The notes: generated by a model from the letters alone, not told the origin. A stretch of 64,000 nt of DNA from Nocardia nova (GCF_002933465.1 NZ_PSZE01000016.1:1-64000), one strand, 5' to 3'. Positions 17,187-26,562 are shown, numbered from the stretch's first letter. A program made the numbers and translations.

Positions 17187-20027
17187 GTGCGTGGTCGCCA
17201 AGAGCGAGATGAGGGCGCCCCGTTGTTTGTCGAACGTCGATCACAGCTTGTAACTCTGGAGCGAATCTATCGCCAATGTATTGCCGGCAAGGGTGGTATA
17301 TCACTGATCACCGGTCCCGTCGGGAGCGGTAAGACGGAATTGCTGGAAGTATTCGCCGAACAGGTGTCCGGCCAGGGCGCGATAATTCTCGAAGCCGTTG
17401 GTTCGCCGCGTGAGTGCGATCAGGCATTCGGGATTCTGCAGCAGTTGTTCGCGAGCCTGCGTGACCTCGCCGATCACGGGCGCGCCCGGGAGTTGCTGTC
17501 CGACAGCGCCGCCCGGCTGAGCGGCCGTGACCGGGACACGCAGTTCCTACCCAACCATGCGAACCAGGAACTGTGGGCGATCGTGCGGCGATTGTCGGCC
17601 CAGGCGCCGGTCGCCATCATCGTCGACGACCTTCAGTACGCCGATCTGGCCTCGCTGCAGTCGCTGGTCTATTTCAGTGGCCGCCTGCGTTCCGCCCGGG
17701 TCGTGATCATCGGGACTCGCTCCGATCTCCCGTCGTTCGCCGGTGACCAGCGCGCGGTGCTGATCACCGAATTACTCCGCCGTCCCCGGTTTCACCTGCT
17801 GCGCACCGGCCCACTGTCGGTCGAGGGCGTCCGCGAAATGCTGGCCGAGCGAATCGGCGTGCCGGTGGGCTCGGCTCTGGCGCAGTCCTGGTATCGCCTC
17901 ACCGGTGGCAGCCCGTTTCTGCTGCGCGCCCTCACCGAGGACAACGGTTCGGCCGGATTGGCTCTGGCGCAACGGCTTTCGGAACCCATCGCCGGTGACG
18001 AGTTCGCCAAGGCCGCGCTGGTGTGCGCGCATCGCGGCAGCCGCCGGTTCCTCGAGGCGGCTCGCTGCCTGGCGGTGCTGGCCGAATCGGAGTCCTTCGC
18101 CCTTCTGCCGCAGTTGATCGGCGAGGACGAGGCCACGGCCGCGGCGATCGTGCCCGCGCTCACCGACGCGGGCATTCTGGACGGGGAAAGGTACCGGCAC
18201 CCGGCGGCACAGGCCGCGGTTCTCGGCGAACTGTCCGCCGCCGAGCGTGCCGAACTGCATCGCCGCGTTGCCGGTCTGCTGTACGAGGACGACCGCCGGC
18301 CCGATCGGATCGCGGTCCATCTGGTCGCGGCCGGCTGCGTTCGCGAACCCTGGGCGCTCGAGATCCTGCTCGCGTCTGCGCGGGAGGCGCTGCAGCGCGA
18401 CGATCCCGAGTGCGCCGGCAAATGCCTGCGCACCGCCGAGCCCATGGTGACGACCGCGGAAGAGCAAGTGGCACTGGCGATTCTGCGCATTCACGTGGAA
18501 TCACGCAGCAATCCGGACGCCATCACCGAATCCGTGGCGACCGTCCTGGACGCGGTGCGTGCCGGCCGGGTGTCCGTCGATCAGATGATCGGGTTGCTGA
18601 ATCCGTTGCTGTGGCAGGGGCGCGCGGGTGCGGCGACCACGATCCTCGCGCACATCGAACAGACCGACGCCGCGCTGGACGATCGCTGCTCCGCCGATCT
18701 CGCCTCGATCCGGACGTGGATGCGGTCCACCCATCCAGGTCTGCTGGCCGGGGCCGCCCGGCTGGGCGAACCCTCGGGTGGCGCGCGAGTGCGCATCGTC
18801 GCCAACCGGTCCGTGCGCGGTCCGGGGCTGCTGGCGGAGGTACTCGAGATCGGTCCCGACGAGCACACCGTTGCGACCGCGGAGTGGTTGTTGCAGACCA
18901 CTCGGCTGTCGATCTCCTCGTTGCCGTCGATCGTGTCGGCGCTGCTGGCTCTGGCGCACGCCGATCGCGTCGATCTCGCGGAGCGGTGGTGCGAATCGCT
19001 GCTGCGAGAATCGGTGGCGCAGGATGCGGTGACCTGGCAGGCGATCCTGACCACCACGCGTGCCGAGATCGCCATCCGGCGCGGCGATATGGTGACGGCC
19101 CGGCGCGATGGGCTGGCGGCTCTGGATCTGATATCTCGGCAGGCATGGGGGGTGGCGCTCGGCACCGTCGTCTCGCGGGTGCTGATCGCGGCAACGGCGC
19201 TGGGGGACTGGCAGACCGCCGGCGATTGCCTGATTCAGCTGCCCGCCGCGGTCTTCGACACCCGTTACGGCGTGCAGTTCCTCTACGCCCGGGGCCGCCG
19301 GCTGCTGGCGGGCGATCGGCTGCAGGCGGCGCTGGACGATTTGTCGACCTGTGGCCGGCTGATGGGCGAATGGGGAATCGACCAGCCCACCTTCCTGCCG
19401 TGGCGGGCCGATGCGGTGGCGGTGCTGCTGCGTCTGGGGCGTGAGCGCCACGCCGCCGAATTGGCCGCCGAACAACTCGGCCGCACGAGTGCGAGCCAGC
19501 CCCGGGCGTACGGGATCGCGCTGCGTACCGTCGCGGCGACCGAACGAGACGCCGGGACCCGCCGCGATCTCCTGGTGCGAGCCATCGAGGCCCTGGAGAA
19601 CGCGCCGGATCGGATGGAGTTGGCCGCCGCCCTCGCCGATCTGAGCGAGGTCCAGGTGCGGCTGGGAGAGCCCCGCCGAGCGCGGCAGACGGCACAGCGT
19701 GCGACCCGGCTGGCGGAGGAACTATCCCTGGAGCCGTTACTGCAACGGCTCGATATCGGCCGCAGGCCGATCGAATCGGTATTTCCCGTGTCACCGTCGA
19801 GCCGGGCCGAGAGTGACAGCGACGTTCTGAGCGCTGCCGAACGTCGAGTTGTGACGCTGGCCGCCGGTGGTCGCACCAACCGGGAGATCGCGGCCGAGCT
19901 GTACATCACGGTCAGTACGGTGGAACAACATCTGACCCGGGTCTACCGGAAGTTGCGGGTGAAGGGCCGCGGCGACCTGGCGGCCTACCTGCACGGTGGC
20001 GGGCTCACCCAGCGCGGCGCCGCGTGA
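17187..20027 (+). CDS. LuxR-family LAL transcriptional regulator with N-terminal AAA ATPase
   Basis: 946 aa, the usual size of large ATP-binding LuxR regulators (900-1000 aa). Walker A GPVGSGKT is at 43-50; Walker B (VAIIVDDLQYAD) follows near 145-155; the centre is a long helical, TPR-like region; the C-terminus is a LuxR helix-turn-helix (LSAAERRVVTLAAGG, then NREIAAELYITVSTVEQHL). LAL proteins commonly activate PKS clusters, so it could control the polyketide locus or the importer operon upstream. GTG at 17187 is the longest start; TTG at 17223 is an alternative. It converges on the MFS gene. Confidence 0.93.
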   Translation: MRGRQERDEGAPLFVERRSQLVTLERIYRQCIAGKGGISLITGPVGSGKTELLEVFAEQVSGQGAIILEAVGSPRECDQAFGILQQLFASLRDLADHGRARELLSDSAARLSGRDRDTQFLPNHANQELWAIVRRLSAQAPVAIIVDDLQYADLASLQSLVYFSGRLRSARVVIIGTRSDLPSFAGDQRAVLITELLRRPRFHLLRTGPLSVEGVREMLAERIGVPVGSALAQSWYRLTGGSPFLLRALTEDNGSAGLALAQRLSEPIAGDEFAKAALVCAHRGSRRFLEAARCLAVLAESESFALLPQLIGEDEATAAAIVPALTDAGILDGERYRHPAAQAAVLGELSAAERAELHRRVAGLLYEDDRRPDRIAVHLVAAGCVREPWALEILLASAREALQRDDPECAGKCLRTAEPMVTTAEEQVALAILRIHVESRSNPDAITESVATVLDAVRAGRVSVDQMIGLLNPLLWQGRAGAATTILAHIEQTDAALDDRCSADLASIRTWMRSTHPGLLAGAARLGEPSGGARVRIVANRSVRGPGLLAEVLEIGPDEHTVATAEWLLQTTRLSISSLPSIVSALLALAHADRVDLAERWCESLLRESVAQDAVTWQAILTTTRAEIAIRRGDMVTARRDGLAALDLISRQAWGVALGTVVSRVLIAATALGDWQTAGDCLIQLPAAVFDTRYGVQFLYARGRRLLAGDRLQAALDDLSTCGRLMGEWGIDQPTFLPWRADAVAVLLRLGRERHAAELAAEQLGRTSASQPRAYGIALRTVAATERDAGTRRDLLVRAIEALENAPDRMELAAALADLSEVQVRLGEPRRARQTAQRATRLAEELSLEPLLQRLDIGRRPIESVFPVSPSSRAESDSDVLSAAERRVVTLAAGGRTNREIAAELYITVSTVEQHLTRVYRKLRVKGRGDLAAYLHGGGLTQRGAA

Positions 20028-20032
20028 AACTC

Positions 20033-20072
20033 CGGTGCTCCCCTCCGGGCTCGAACCCGGAGGGGAGCACCG
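20033..20072. terminator. Bidirectional intrinsic terminator
   Basis: A perfect 17-bp stem (20033-20049 with 20056-20072) closes a 6-nt loop (ctcgaa). It lies between the convergent LAL and MFS stop codons, ending 2 bp before the MFS stop. There is no U-tract, as is usual in high-GC actinobacteria. Confidence 0.88.
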
Positions 20073-20074
20073 TG

Positions 20075-21538
20075 TCACGCGGCCGGTTGTTTCGGTTCCC
20101 TGATCACGACCAGGCTGATCACCAGCGCCGCGGCGGCGAAGACGACCGCCGCGATGACCGCTGTGGACAACCCGTGCGCCAGCGCGGCTTCGACCGCGGC
20201 GCCGGAACGTTCGCGGTCGGTGCGGGCGGATTGATAGATGGTGGTCAGGATGCCGACGCCGAGGGACAGGCCGATCTGCTGGGTGGCTTGCAGCAGTCCG
20301 GATGCCGCACCCATATCCCGTGGTTCAAGGCCACCGAGCACGGTCATGTTCAGGGTGACGAACGCGAGGCTCAGGCCGGCGCCGAGCAGGATGAACGGCG
20401 CGAGAACGCCGGTGAGGTAATTGCTCGTGCCGGTGGTGGTGGTCAGCCAAACGGCTTCGGCGAGCATCAAAATCACACCGGTCACCAGAATCTGTTTGCG
20501 TCCGAACCGGGCGATGAGTTTCGGCGCCCACTTCGCCACCGCGAACTGCACGATGGCCATGGGCAGGAAGGCGAGTCCGGCGACCAGCGGGCTGAAGCCG
20601 AGCGCGTCCTGGATGTAGAGCGACAACAGGATGTAGGTGCCGGCCATGGTGGCCATCAGCAGGACGAAGATCAGATAGGCCCCGGCCCGGATCCGGTTGC
20701 CCAGCAGGCGCAACGGCATGATCGGCTGTTCGGCGTGGCGTTCGATGAAGACGAATCCCGCCACCAGCACCACACCGGCGACGAACGGCACGACGGTCCC
20801 GGGAGCGGTCCAGCCGTGGGTCACATTGGTCAGGGCGTAGACGATGCCGACCATGCCCAGGGTGGACACGATCGCACCGAGCAGATCGAAAGTGCCGCGG
20901 TGGCGTTCGGTTTCGTCGAGGTAGCGCCGGGCCAGCAGGATTGTCGCTATGCCGATCGGCACATTGATGAAGAACACCAGGCGCCAGCTGAAGGTGGTGA
21001 GCACACCGCCGACGATCAGCCCGAGGGTGATCCCGAGCCCGGTGACCATCGAGAAGACGCCCAGCGCCCGAGTGCGCTGCGGGCCCTCGGCGAACGTGGC
21101 CGCGATCATCGACAGCGCCGCCGGTCCGGCGAAGGCGAATCCGACGCCCTGCAGCGCCCGCGCGGCGATCAGCAGGCCGCCGTTGGGAGCGATGCCGCCC
21201 AGAATCGAGGCCACGACCAGCAGCCCCAGACCCCAGGAGAACATCCGGCGCCGGCCGAGGATGTCGCTGGCCCGGCCGCCCAGCAACAGCAGGCCGCCGT
21301 AGGCCAGCGAGTAGGCGCTGAAGACCCAGGCCAGCGATTGCGCCGACATCCGGAGCCCGGATTGGATCTCGGGCAGCGCGATATTGACGACATTGCTGTC
21401 CACCGCGACCATGAGCTGGCACGTCACGATGACACCGAGCGCGATCGACAATCTGCGATTGCGGGTGATGGTGGCGGGATCCGCCGGCGCGTCAGCGCCG
21501 GGAATTCGGGTGTCGGGCTGGATATCTCGGCTGGTCAT
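20075..21538 (-). CDS. MFS drug efflux transporter, DHA2 (EmrB/QacA) family
   Basis: 487 aa from the ATG at 21538; the in-frame upstream extension to 21598 lacks membrane or family character and covers the promoter. It shows the DHA2 motifs QLMVAVDSNVVNIALPEIQ (helix 1), WVFSAYSLAYGG, GRASDILGRRRMF (motif A) and GLGITLGLIVGGVL (motif C, antiporter), with about 14 hydrophobic segments. It is divergent from a TetR-family gene with a palindrome in between, the classical arrangement of a repressor and its drug pump. It may export the polyketide of this locus or an unrelated toxin. Confidence 0.93.
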   Translation of the reverse strand: MTSRDIQPDTRIPGADAPADPATITRNRRLSIALGVIVTCQLMVAVDSNVVNIALPEIQSGLRMSAQSLAWVFSAYSLAYGGLLLLGGRASDILGRRRMFSWGLGLLVVASILGGIAPNGGLLIAARALQGVGFAFAGPAALSMIAATFAEGPQRTRALGVFSMVTGLGITLGLIVGGVLTTFSWRLVFFINVPIGIATILLARRYLDETERHRGTFDLLGAIVSTLGMVGIVYALTNVTHGWTAPGTVVPFVAGVVLVAGFVFIERHAEQPIMPLRLLGNRIRAGAYLIFVLLMATMAGTYILLSLYIQDALGFSPLVAGLAFLPMAIVQFAVAKWAPKLIARFGRKQILVTGVILMLAEAVWLTTTTGTSNYLTGVLAPFILLGAGLSLAFVTLNMTVLGGLEPRDMGAASGLLQATQQIGLSLGVGILTTIYQSARTDRERSGAAVEAALAHGLSTAVIAAVVFAAAALVISLVVIREPKQPAA

Positions 21539-21603
21539 CGACAGTCCGTTCGAAGGATTCGGAAGGAAGGTAGCGCGAGCCACTGCGCGGCGCTGCACAT
21601 CGC

Positions 21604-21617
21604 TCTACGCTTGTAGA
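21604..21617. promoter_or_regulatory. Candidate TetR operator between the MFS and TetR genes
   Basis: The palindrome TCTAC-GCTT-GTAGA lies in the 137-bp divergent spacer. It partly coincides with a wider inverted pair, TGTAGAC at 21612-21618 and GTCTACA at 21650-21656. The recurring GTAGA/TCTAC half-site suggests the TetR protein binds here and represses both genes; this is inference from symmetry and position. Confidence 0.5.
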
Positions 21618-21675
21618 CTCGAATCAGCATAGGTCTCGAGGCCATTTTCGTCTACATGTGTTGAGTGAGGTTGCG

Positions 21676-22464
21676 ATGCCGGTTCAAGAAGTCGAGGCGG
21701 CTCCCGCCAGTCGTGCGCAGCGCCGTCGCCAGACCAGGCAGCTGATTCTGGAGGCGGCGCGGGAGCTGTTCGCCGAGCGCGGCTACATCGAGACCACCAT
21801 CCGAGCCATCGCGCAGCGCGCCGATGTCGACCCGGCGCTGGTGATGCAGCATTTCGGTACCAAGAGCGCGCTCTTCGACGAGGTCGCGGGCATTCCGGTC
21901 ACGCTCGACGATGCGCTCGAGGGTCCACCCGAGGAACTGGGTGAGCGATTGCTCCGGCATGCCCTCGCCGATGTGGACCGCAAGGAGGACCGGACCATGC
22001 CGGTGCTGCGGTCGATGCTCACCCATCCCGAGGCGGCGCACGCGGTGCGCTGCGCGATCATGAATCCCGAGACCAGTCCGTGGACGCGGGTGCTGGTCGG
22101 CCCGGACGCCGAGCGGCGGTCGGTACTGATCGGCACTCTGGTACTCGGCGTGCTGATCGCCCGCTACATGGTGCATCTGCCCGGTGTGGCCGATGCGCCG
22201 GCCGAACGCCTGGTCGAACTGCTCGGCCCGTGCCTGCGCCCGCTGGTCGTCGGCGACGCCGAGACCTCGGTTGCGGGCGCCGGTTCGGTTCTGGACGAGC
22301 TGGCCGAAGCGGAGGCGGCGCGGCGGGCCGCGGCGGAGCGGGTGGACGAATGCGCGTTCGCGGCGTTGGCGGCCGGGGCGTCCTACGGGGAGGTCGGCCG
22401 CCTGGTGGGCATCACCCGGCAAGCGGCGCGGAAGCGGTGGCCGCAGCGGGGAGCTGCCGAGTAG
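21676..22464 (+). CDS. TetR-family repressor with an extra C-terminal helix-turn-helix
   Basis: 262 aa from ATG 21676, preceded by a GAGG element; a GTG at 21658 would add six residues. The N-terminal TetR DNA-binding domain is clear (RQLILEAARELFAERGY, then IAQRADVDPALVMQHFGTK). The central ligand-binding region is of normal length. The last 40 residues form an unusual addition: CAFAALAAGASYGEVGRLVGITRQAARKRW, which matches the actinobacterial xxxEVGRxLGITRQAAxxRW helix-turn-helix. So the protein appears to carry two DNA-binding motifs. It probably controls the divergent MFS pump. Confidence 0.9.
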   Translation: MPVQEVEAAPASRAQRRRQTRQLILEAARELFAERGYIETTIRAIAQRADVDPALVMQHFGTKSALFDEVAGIPVTLDDALEGPPEELGERLLRHALADVDRKEDRTMPVLRSMLTHPEAAHAVRCAIMNPETSPWTRVLVGPDAERRSVLIGTLVLGVLIARYMVHLPGVADAPAERLVELLGPCLRPLVVGDAETSVAGAGSVLDELAEAEAARRAAAERVDECAFAALAAGASYGEVGRLVGITRQAARKRWPQRGAAE

Positions 22465-22481
22465 GCGCGGATTGTCGAGGT

Positions 22482-22497
22482 GACAACTAAGGTTGTC
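22482..22497. promoter_or_regulatory. Palindromic operator candidate 1 (GACAAC-N4-GTTGTC)
   Basis: GACAAC TAAG GTTGTC is a perfect 6-4-6 palindrome, in the style of TetR-family sites. An almost identical copy lies 60 bp downstream. Confidence 0.6.
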
Positions 22498-22541
22498 GAA
22501 CGGCGGAACTCGGAGCGTCGTCGGTGATCCGATTTCTCGTT

Positions 22542-22557
22542 GACAACCAAGGTTGTC
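22542..22557. promoter_or_regulatory. Palindromic operator candidate 2 (GACAACC-AA-GGTTGTC)
   Basis: A perfect 7-bp arm palindrome starting exactly 60 bp after the first copy. It overlaps a TTGACA hexamer (22541-22546), so a bound repressor would cover a -35 element. Confidence 0.6.
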
Positions 22558-22841
22558 GCTCCGATCGTGGCAGTCCGTCCGTGCCGCCACGGTTAGGAGG
22601 ACTTGTTCGGTGTCGACTCGCGGCCAGTAGCGAGCGACGCCGGCGAACCTCCGGTCCGCCGTGCCGTGTTCTCAGGCCCTAGGGGGTCACCCGCACCGTG
22701 ATAGGGGTGCCGATCGACCTTTCTCGTTCCTAGGCTTGCGGTGCGCAAACATGCTCGCCCGCAACAGATCTCGCCCGTCACAGATCCGGTGCGCCACCGC
22801 GGGGAGCCGCCGAAACGGCCGACCGTGAAGGAGCCATCCCC

Positions 22842-24053
22842 TTGACCAGCCTCGACACCATCGACGTCTTCGATCAGGAACGCTATCTCGACGGACCGCC
22901 GTACGCCGACTTCGCGGTGCTGCGCCGGCAGGCGCCGGTCTTCCATCACCGCGATCCCGAAGTACCCGAAGGACATTGGGCACTGACCCGGCACGCGGAT
23001 ATCGTTCACGTGGCCCGTCATCCGGAACTGTTCTCCTCCGAGCGCAAGGGTTCGCAGCCGCAGGAGTTCGACGAGGTCGCCATCGATGTGCAGCGGCGGA
23101 TGATGATTCACCAGGACCCGCCCCGGCACAGCCGGATCCGGGGTTTGGTCAACCGGGGCTTCACCCCGCGCGCGGTGGATCGCCTGCGGCCCAGGATCGC
23201 GGAGGAATGTGCGGCGATCGTCGACAATGCCTTGGCGAAGGGCGAGTTCGATCTGATCCCGACCCTGGCCGCCGAACTGCCTCTGATCGTGATCGCCGAG
23301 CTGATGGGCATCCCGCGTTCGGATCGTCATCTGATCTTCGAATGGTCACGCGCCATCGCCGGGCAGACCGATCACGAGCACGGCGGTGCGGAGGCCACCC
23401 GGGACGCGGTCGTCGGTATGTCCGGTTATGCCGCCGAACTGGGCGCGCAGCGCCGCCGTTGCCCGCTCGACGACACCGTGACGAAGATGGTCAGCCCGGA
23501 CGCGCAGGGAAATCAGCTGACCGACGAGGAATTCCAGGCCTTCTTCATCCTGATGACCGTCGCGGGCAACGAGACCACCCGCTACTCGATCGCCGGTGGC
23601 GTCGAGGCGTTCGCGCAATTCCCCGATCAATGGGCGCGCCTGCAGCGCGACCCGGAGCTGGCGCGCACGGCCGCGGAGGAGATCGTGCGCTGGGTCTCAC
23701 CGACGAAGGTGTTCCGCCGCACCGCAGTCACCGATACCGAGGTGGGCGGGCAACTGATCCGCGCCGGGGACAAGGTGATGGCGCACCTGGTGTCGGCCAA
23801 CCGCGACGAAACCGTCTTCGCCTATCCCGAGTCCTTCGATATCGGCCGCGATCCCAATCCGCACCTCGGATTCGGTGGCGGCGGACCGCATTTCTGCATC
23901 GGTAAACATCTCGCCGTGACCGAGATCGAGATCATGTTCGAAACTTTGGCGCGAAAGGTGGACCGCATCGAGATCACCGGGCCCACACCGCGATTGCGCT
24001 CGTACCAGTTCACCGGTATCACCGCCATGCCGGTGCGCATCACCGCGCGCTGA
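22842..24053 (+). CDS. Cytochrome P450
   Basis: 403 aa with a TTG start, supported by AAGGAG 8 bp upstream. All landmark motifs are present: I-helix MTVAGNETTR, K-helix EEIVRWVSP (ExxR), and heme-binding FGGGGPHFCIG with ligand Cys352. The NETTR variant of the oxygen-activation motif and the VFRRTAVTDTEVGGQLIRAGDKV segment resemble actinobacterial CYP124/125/142-like enzymes that hydroxylate sterol or branched-lipid chains. With the adjacent CoA-transferase, terminal oxidation and then CoA activation of a lipid or terpenoid chain is plausible. The 3' end overlaps the convergent CoA-transferase by 14 bp. Confidence 0.94.
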   Translation: MTSLDTIDVFDQERYLDGPPYADFAVLRRQAPVFHHRDPEVPEGHWALTRHADIVHVARHPELFSSERKGSQPQEFDEVAIDVQRRMMIHQDPPRHSRIRGLVNRGFTPRAVDRLRPRIAEECAAIVDNALAKGEFDLIPTLAAELPLIVIAELMGIPRSDRHLIFEWSRAIAGQTDHEHGGAEATRDAVVGMSGYAAELGAQRRRCPLDDTVTKMVSPDAQGNQLTDEEFQAFFILMTVAGNETTRYSIAGGVEAFAQFPDQWARLQRDPELARTAAEEIVRWVSPTKVFRRTAVTDTEVGGQLIRAGDKVMAHLVSANRDETVFAYPESFDIGRDPNPHLGFGGGGPHFCIGKHLAVTEIEIMFETLARKVDRIEITGPTPRLRSYQFTGITAMPVRITAR

Positions 24054-25539
24054 CCAGCCATTCGGGCCGGGCGGCGCCCCGCGGAGTCAGCACCGTCCGA
24101 TATCGGCCGGGGGTAGCCGACATCGATACCTGATCGGTGAGACCGCGATAACGACCCAGCGGCGTCTGCGCGGTGAACATCTCCGGTGCCCGGCAGCGGT
24201 GGAGGTCGCCGGTTCCGGCGATCTCCGCGGCATATGTCCGGTCGAAACAACCCATCCCGAGAATCCACAGGGCGACCCGGGTCAGACCGACGTGGACCCG
24301 GTAGCTGCCACCCTCGACCGCGCGCCGGGCCAGCGCTTCCACGATGCCCGCGGTCAGCAACCACGCGACGATGTAGTCGTTGACCACGGTGATCGGCGAC
24401 AACGCGGGCCGATCGGGTGTGCCCTCCAGCAGCATGGCGCCGGTCAGGCAGCCCGCGGATTGATCGAAGCCCACCCGGCCGGCCCACGGCCCGCGCTCGC
24501 CGTTCAGTGAGATCGTGGCGTGAACGATGCCGGGACGCAGCTGCGCGGCCTGCTCCGCGGTCAGCCCGATCCGGTCGAGATATCGGGGGCGGCGGTTGGC
24601 GAAGAAGATGTCGGCGCCGGCCAGCAGCGTCCGCATCAGCCGGGCGCCGTCGTCGTCGGAGGGATCGACGGTACTGGATCGGATGCCGACATTCGCGCTC
24701 AGATAGGTCACGTCGTGCTCGAAATCGCCCGGGCGCCAAATGTTCAGCACGTCGGCACCGTGCAGCGCCAGGGCGCGTCCGGTTCCCGCTCCGGCGATCA
24801 CATGACCCATCCCGAGCGCCCGCACGCCCGCCAGTGGCTGATCATCGGTGCCGGGCAACGGTTCCGGTGCGCTGTCGGCGATCCGGGTGATCTCGATCAG
24901 CGGCATATCGGCCAGCCCGTCACGGAAGTGCGATTCGGCTGTCAACTCCTCGAGTGTGCGCAGCATCGGCAGCACCACCCCGGCGTCGGCTCCGGCTTCC
25001 TCGAGATCCCGTGCCCGCCAGCGCCGCACCGCCGCGGCCACCGCGTTCACATCGTCGGGGACACCGAGCAGCCGTTGCGCGGCAACCTTGATTCGCGGAT
25101 ACGGGTTCAACGGCATGACCCAGCGATCGTCCGCGGTGCGGTAGAACTCGAAACCGAACGCGGGAGAGGCGTTGACCGGAGCGCCCGGGGGATAGCCGTT
25201 GAGCCGCTCCCACCGGCCGTGGAAGGGCGCCAGCCGGTGCACCGCCGCCCGCAGGTCCACGGCGATGTCCTGGCCCGGGCCACCCCGCAACCGTGAAAGT
25301 TTCGCCAGCGCGGCGGATTTCGCGGCGAGCCCGATCGCCCCGGCCGCGCCCAGCCGCAAGGCGCTGGGCACGATCGGATCGGCTCCGATGAACTCGATGC
25401 TGCCGCCGGTGTCGGTGGGGTCCATTCCGATCCCGGCGAGAACCTCGCCGAATTCGGCGTGCGGGTCGAAATCGTCGGTGGCCGGGCTCGACACCGCCTC
25501 GCGCAGCCGATCGGACAGCGAAACTTCCGTGGGCATCAT
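24040..25539 (-). CDS. Class III CoA-transferase (CaiB/BaiF family)
   Basis: About 499 aa from ATG 25539 (a neighbouring ATG is at 25536; the open frame reaches 25596). It shows CaiB/BaiF features: GMGHVIAGAGTGRALALHGADVLNIWRPGD (nucleotide-fold-like segment with an Asp), ADIFFANRRPRYLDRIGLT, ATISLNGERGPWAGRVGFDQSAGC and a C-terminal GRYRGL block. Members move CoA between acyl-CoA and free acids. It is convergent with the P450 and divergent from the LysR gene, which may regulate it. At about 500 aa it is longer than the typical 400, with an N-terminal helical extension. Confidence 0.88.
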   Translation of the reverse strand: MMPTEVSLSDRLREAVSSPATDDFDPHAEFGEVLAGIGMDPTDTGGSIEFIGADPIVPSALRLGAAGAIGLAAKSAALAKLSRLRGGPGQDIAVDLRAAVHRLAPFHGRWERLNGYPPGAPVNASPAFGFEFYRTADDRWVMPLNPYPRIKVAAQRLLGVPDDVNAVAAAVRRWRARDLEEAGADAGVVLPMLRTLEELTAESHFRDGLADMPLIEITRIADSAPEPLPGTDDQPLAGVRALGMGHVIAGAGTGRALALHGADVLNIWRPGDFEHDVTYLSANVGIRSSTVDPSDDDGARLMRTLLAGADIFFANRRPRYLDRIGLTAEQAAQLRPGIVHATISLNGERGPWAGRVGFDQSAGCLTGAMLLEGTPDRPALSPITVVNDYIVAWLLTAGIVEALARRAVEGGSYRVHVGLTRVALWILGMGCFDRTYAAEIAGTGDLHRCRAPEMFTAQTPLGRYRGLTDQVSMSATPGRYRTVLTPRGAARPEWLVSAR

Positions 25540-25598
25540 GTCTCGAAGGTAGGACCGGACGGTGGCGGTGACCACGACCGATCCGGACAGGTGCACAT

Positions 25599-25611
25599 GA
25601 CCGCAACGGTC
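25599..25611. promoter_or_regulatory. Candidate LysR-type operator
   Basis: The interrupted palindrome GACCG-CAA-CGGTC lies in the spacer between the divergent CoA-transferase and LysR genes, the usual place for an autoregulatory LysR site. Arms are only 5 bp, so support is modest. Confidence 0.35.
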
Positions 25612-25632
25612 GGTTCACCGTAGGGTGGGCGG

Positions 25633-26562
25633 GTGGAGATGCTGCACCTGCGCTACTTCATCGCTGTCGCCGAGGAGCTCAATTTCACCCGGGCGGCGGC
25701 TCGACTGCATCTGTCGCCGTCCCCGTTGAGCAGGCGGATCCGGGATCTCGAGCGTGAACTCGGTCGCGATCTGTTCATCCGCGGTCATCACCGGATCGAG
25801 CTCACCGCCGCCGGTGCCAGTCTGCTGCCCGCGGCGCGCGAGATCATGCGGCGGATCGAGGCGGTGCCGGCACTGGTCCGTGACGCTTCGGGGGTGTGCC
25901 CGCGCACTCTCACACTCGGGATCGCGCCCGAAGTGTCCGCCCGGGTGCGCAACTCGGTGCTCGAGGCACTGTCGGCCCACCCCGATGTCGCGGTGCGACT
26001 GCACCCGGCCGAGGGCGGGCGGCTGCTGCGCGCCTTGCAGACCGATGCGGTGGACCTCGCACTGGTCACCGAACCGGTCGGGGTGCCCGGTGTCGGCCGG
26101 GTTCGCCTGGAATGCCAGCCGATCGCCGTGGTGGTCGCCACCGGTATCGGATTCGACGGGCGCACCTCGGTCCGGCTCGACGAACTGGCCCACCTTCCTT
26201 ATGTTCCTTGGGGTTTCGGTGCGGACCCGACGCCGCTGGAGTCCGTGGAGGACGCGATCCGGCAACTCGGCGCGCGCCGGTGTCCCGGGGCCGACGCGCT
26301 GAACCCGGACGGCATCGCGCATGTGGTGGCCAGCGGGCAGGCGTTCACCATCGCCGGGCGCTGTACCGGAGCCGGGAAGGCCTTCGCCGACGAGCGGGTC
26401 GAGGTGCTGGCCTTGGAAGGGGTCGACGCCTCGATTACGACGGTCGCCGCGTGGCGCGAGGATCGGCTGCGGCCGGGCGGAGCGCTCGTGGGCGCGGTCG
26501 CGACGCTGTCCGAGCTGGCCGCGGAGCGGGTTCGCGACGCGCAACGGTCGTCAACGCGGTGA
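25633..26562 (+). CDS. LysR-family transcriptional regulator
   Basis: 309 aa, the normal family length. The N-terminal winged helix-turn-helix is MLHLRYFIAVAEELNFTRAAARLHLSPSPLSRRI, followed by LERELGRDLF and the two-lobed effector domain. It is divergent from the CoA-transferase gene. The end of the gene runs directly into a truncated permease, so its last few residues may come from a rearrangement junction. Confidence 0.92.
   Translation: MEMLHLRYFIAVAEELNFTRAAARLHLSPSPLSRRIRDLERELGRDLFIRGHHRIELTAAGASLLPAAREIMRRIEAVPALVRDASGVCPRTLTLGIAPEVSARVRNSVLEALSAHPDVAVRLHPAEGGRLLRALQTDAVDLALVTEPVGVPGVGRVRLECQPIAVVVATGIGFDGRTSVRLDELAHLPYVPWGFGADPTPLESVEDAIRQLGARRCPGADALNPDGIAHVVASGQAFTIAGRCTGAGKAFADERVEVLALEGVDASITTVAAWREDRLRPGGALVGAVATLSELAAERVRDAQRSSTR

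Larger units (their letters stand above)
22465..22841 (+). other. Intergenic region upstream of the P450 gene with two palindromes
   Basis: 377 bp with no supported gene. It contains the two GACAAC palindromes listed separately and a Shine-Dalgarno AAGGAG at 22828-22833 for the P450 TTG start. The long distance (about 285 bp) from the palindromes to the P450 start suggests a long leader or a missing gene. Confidence 0.5.

Noticed and set aside
20024..21616. 530-codon plus-strand frame opposite the MFS gene
   Set aside because: Extremely Gly/Asp/His/Arg-rich antisense shadow; the minus-strand transporter has membrane helices and motifs A and C.
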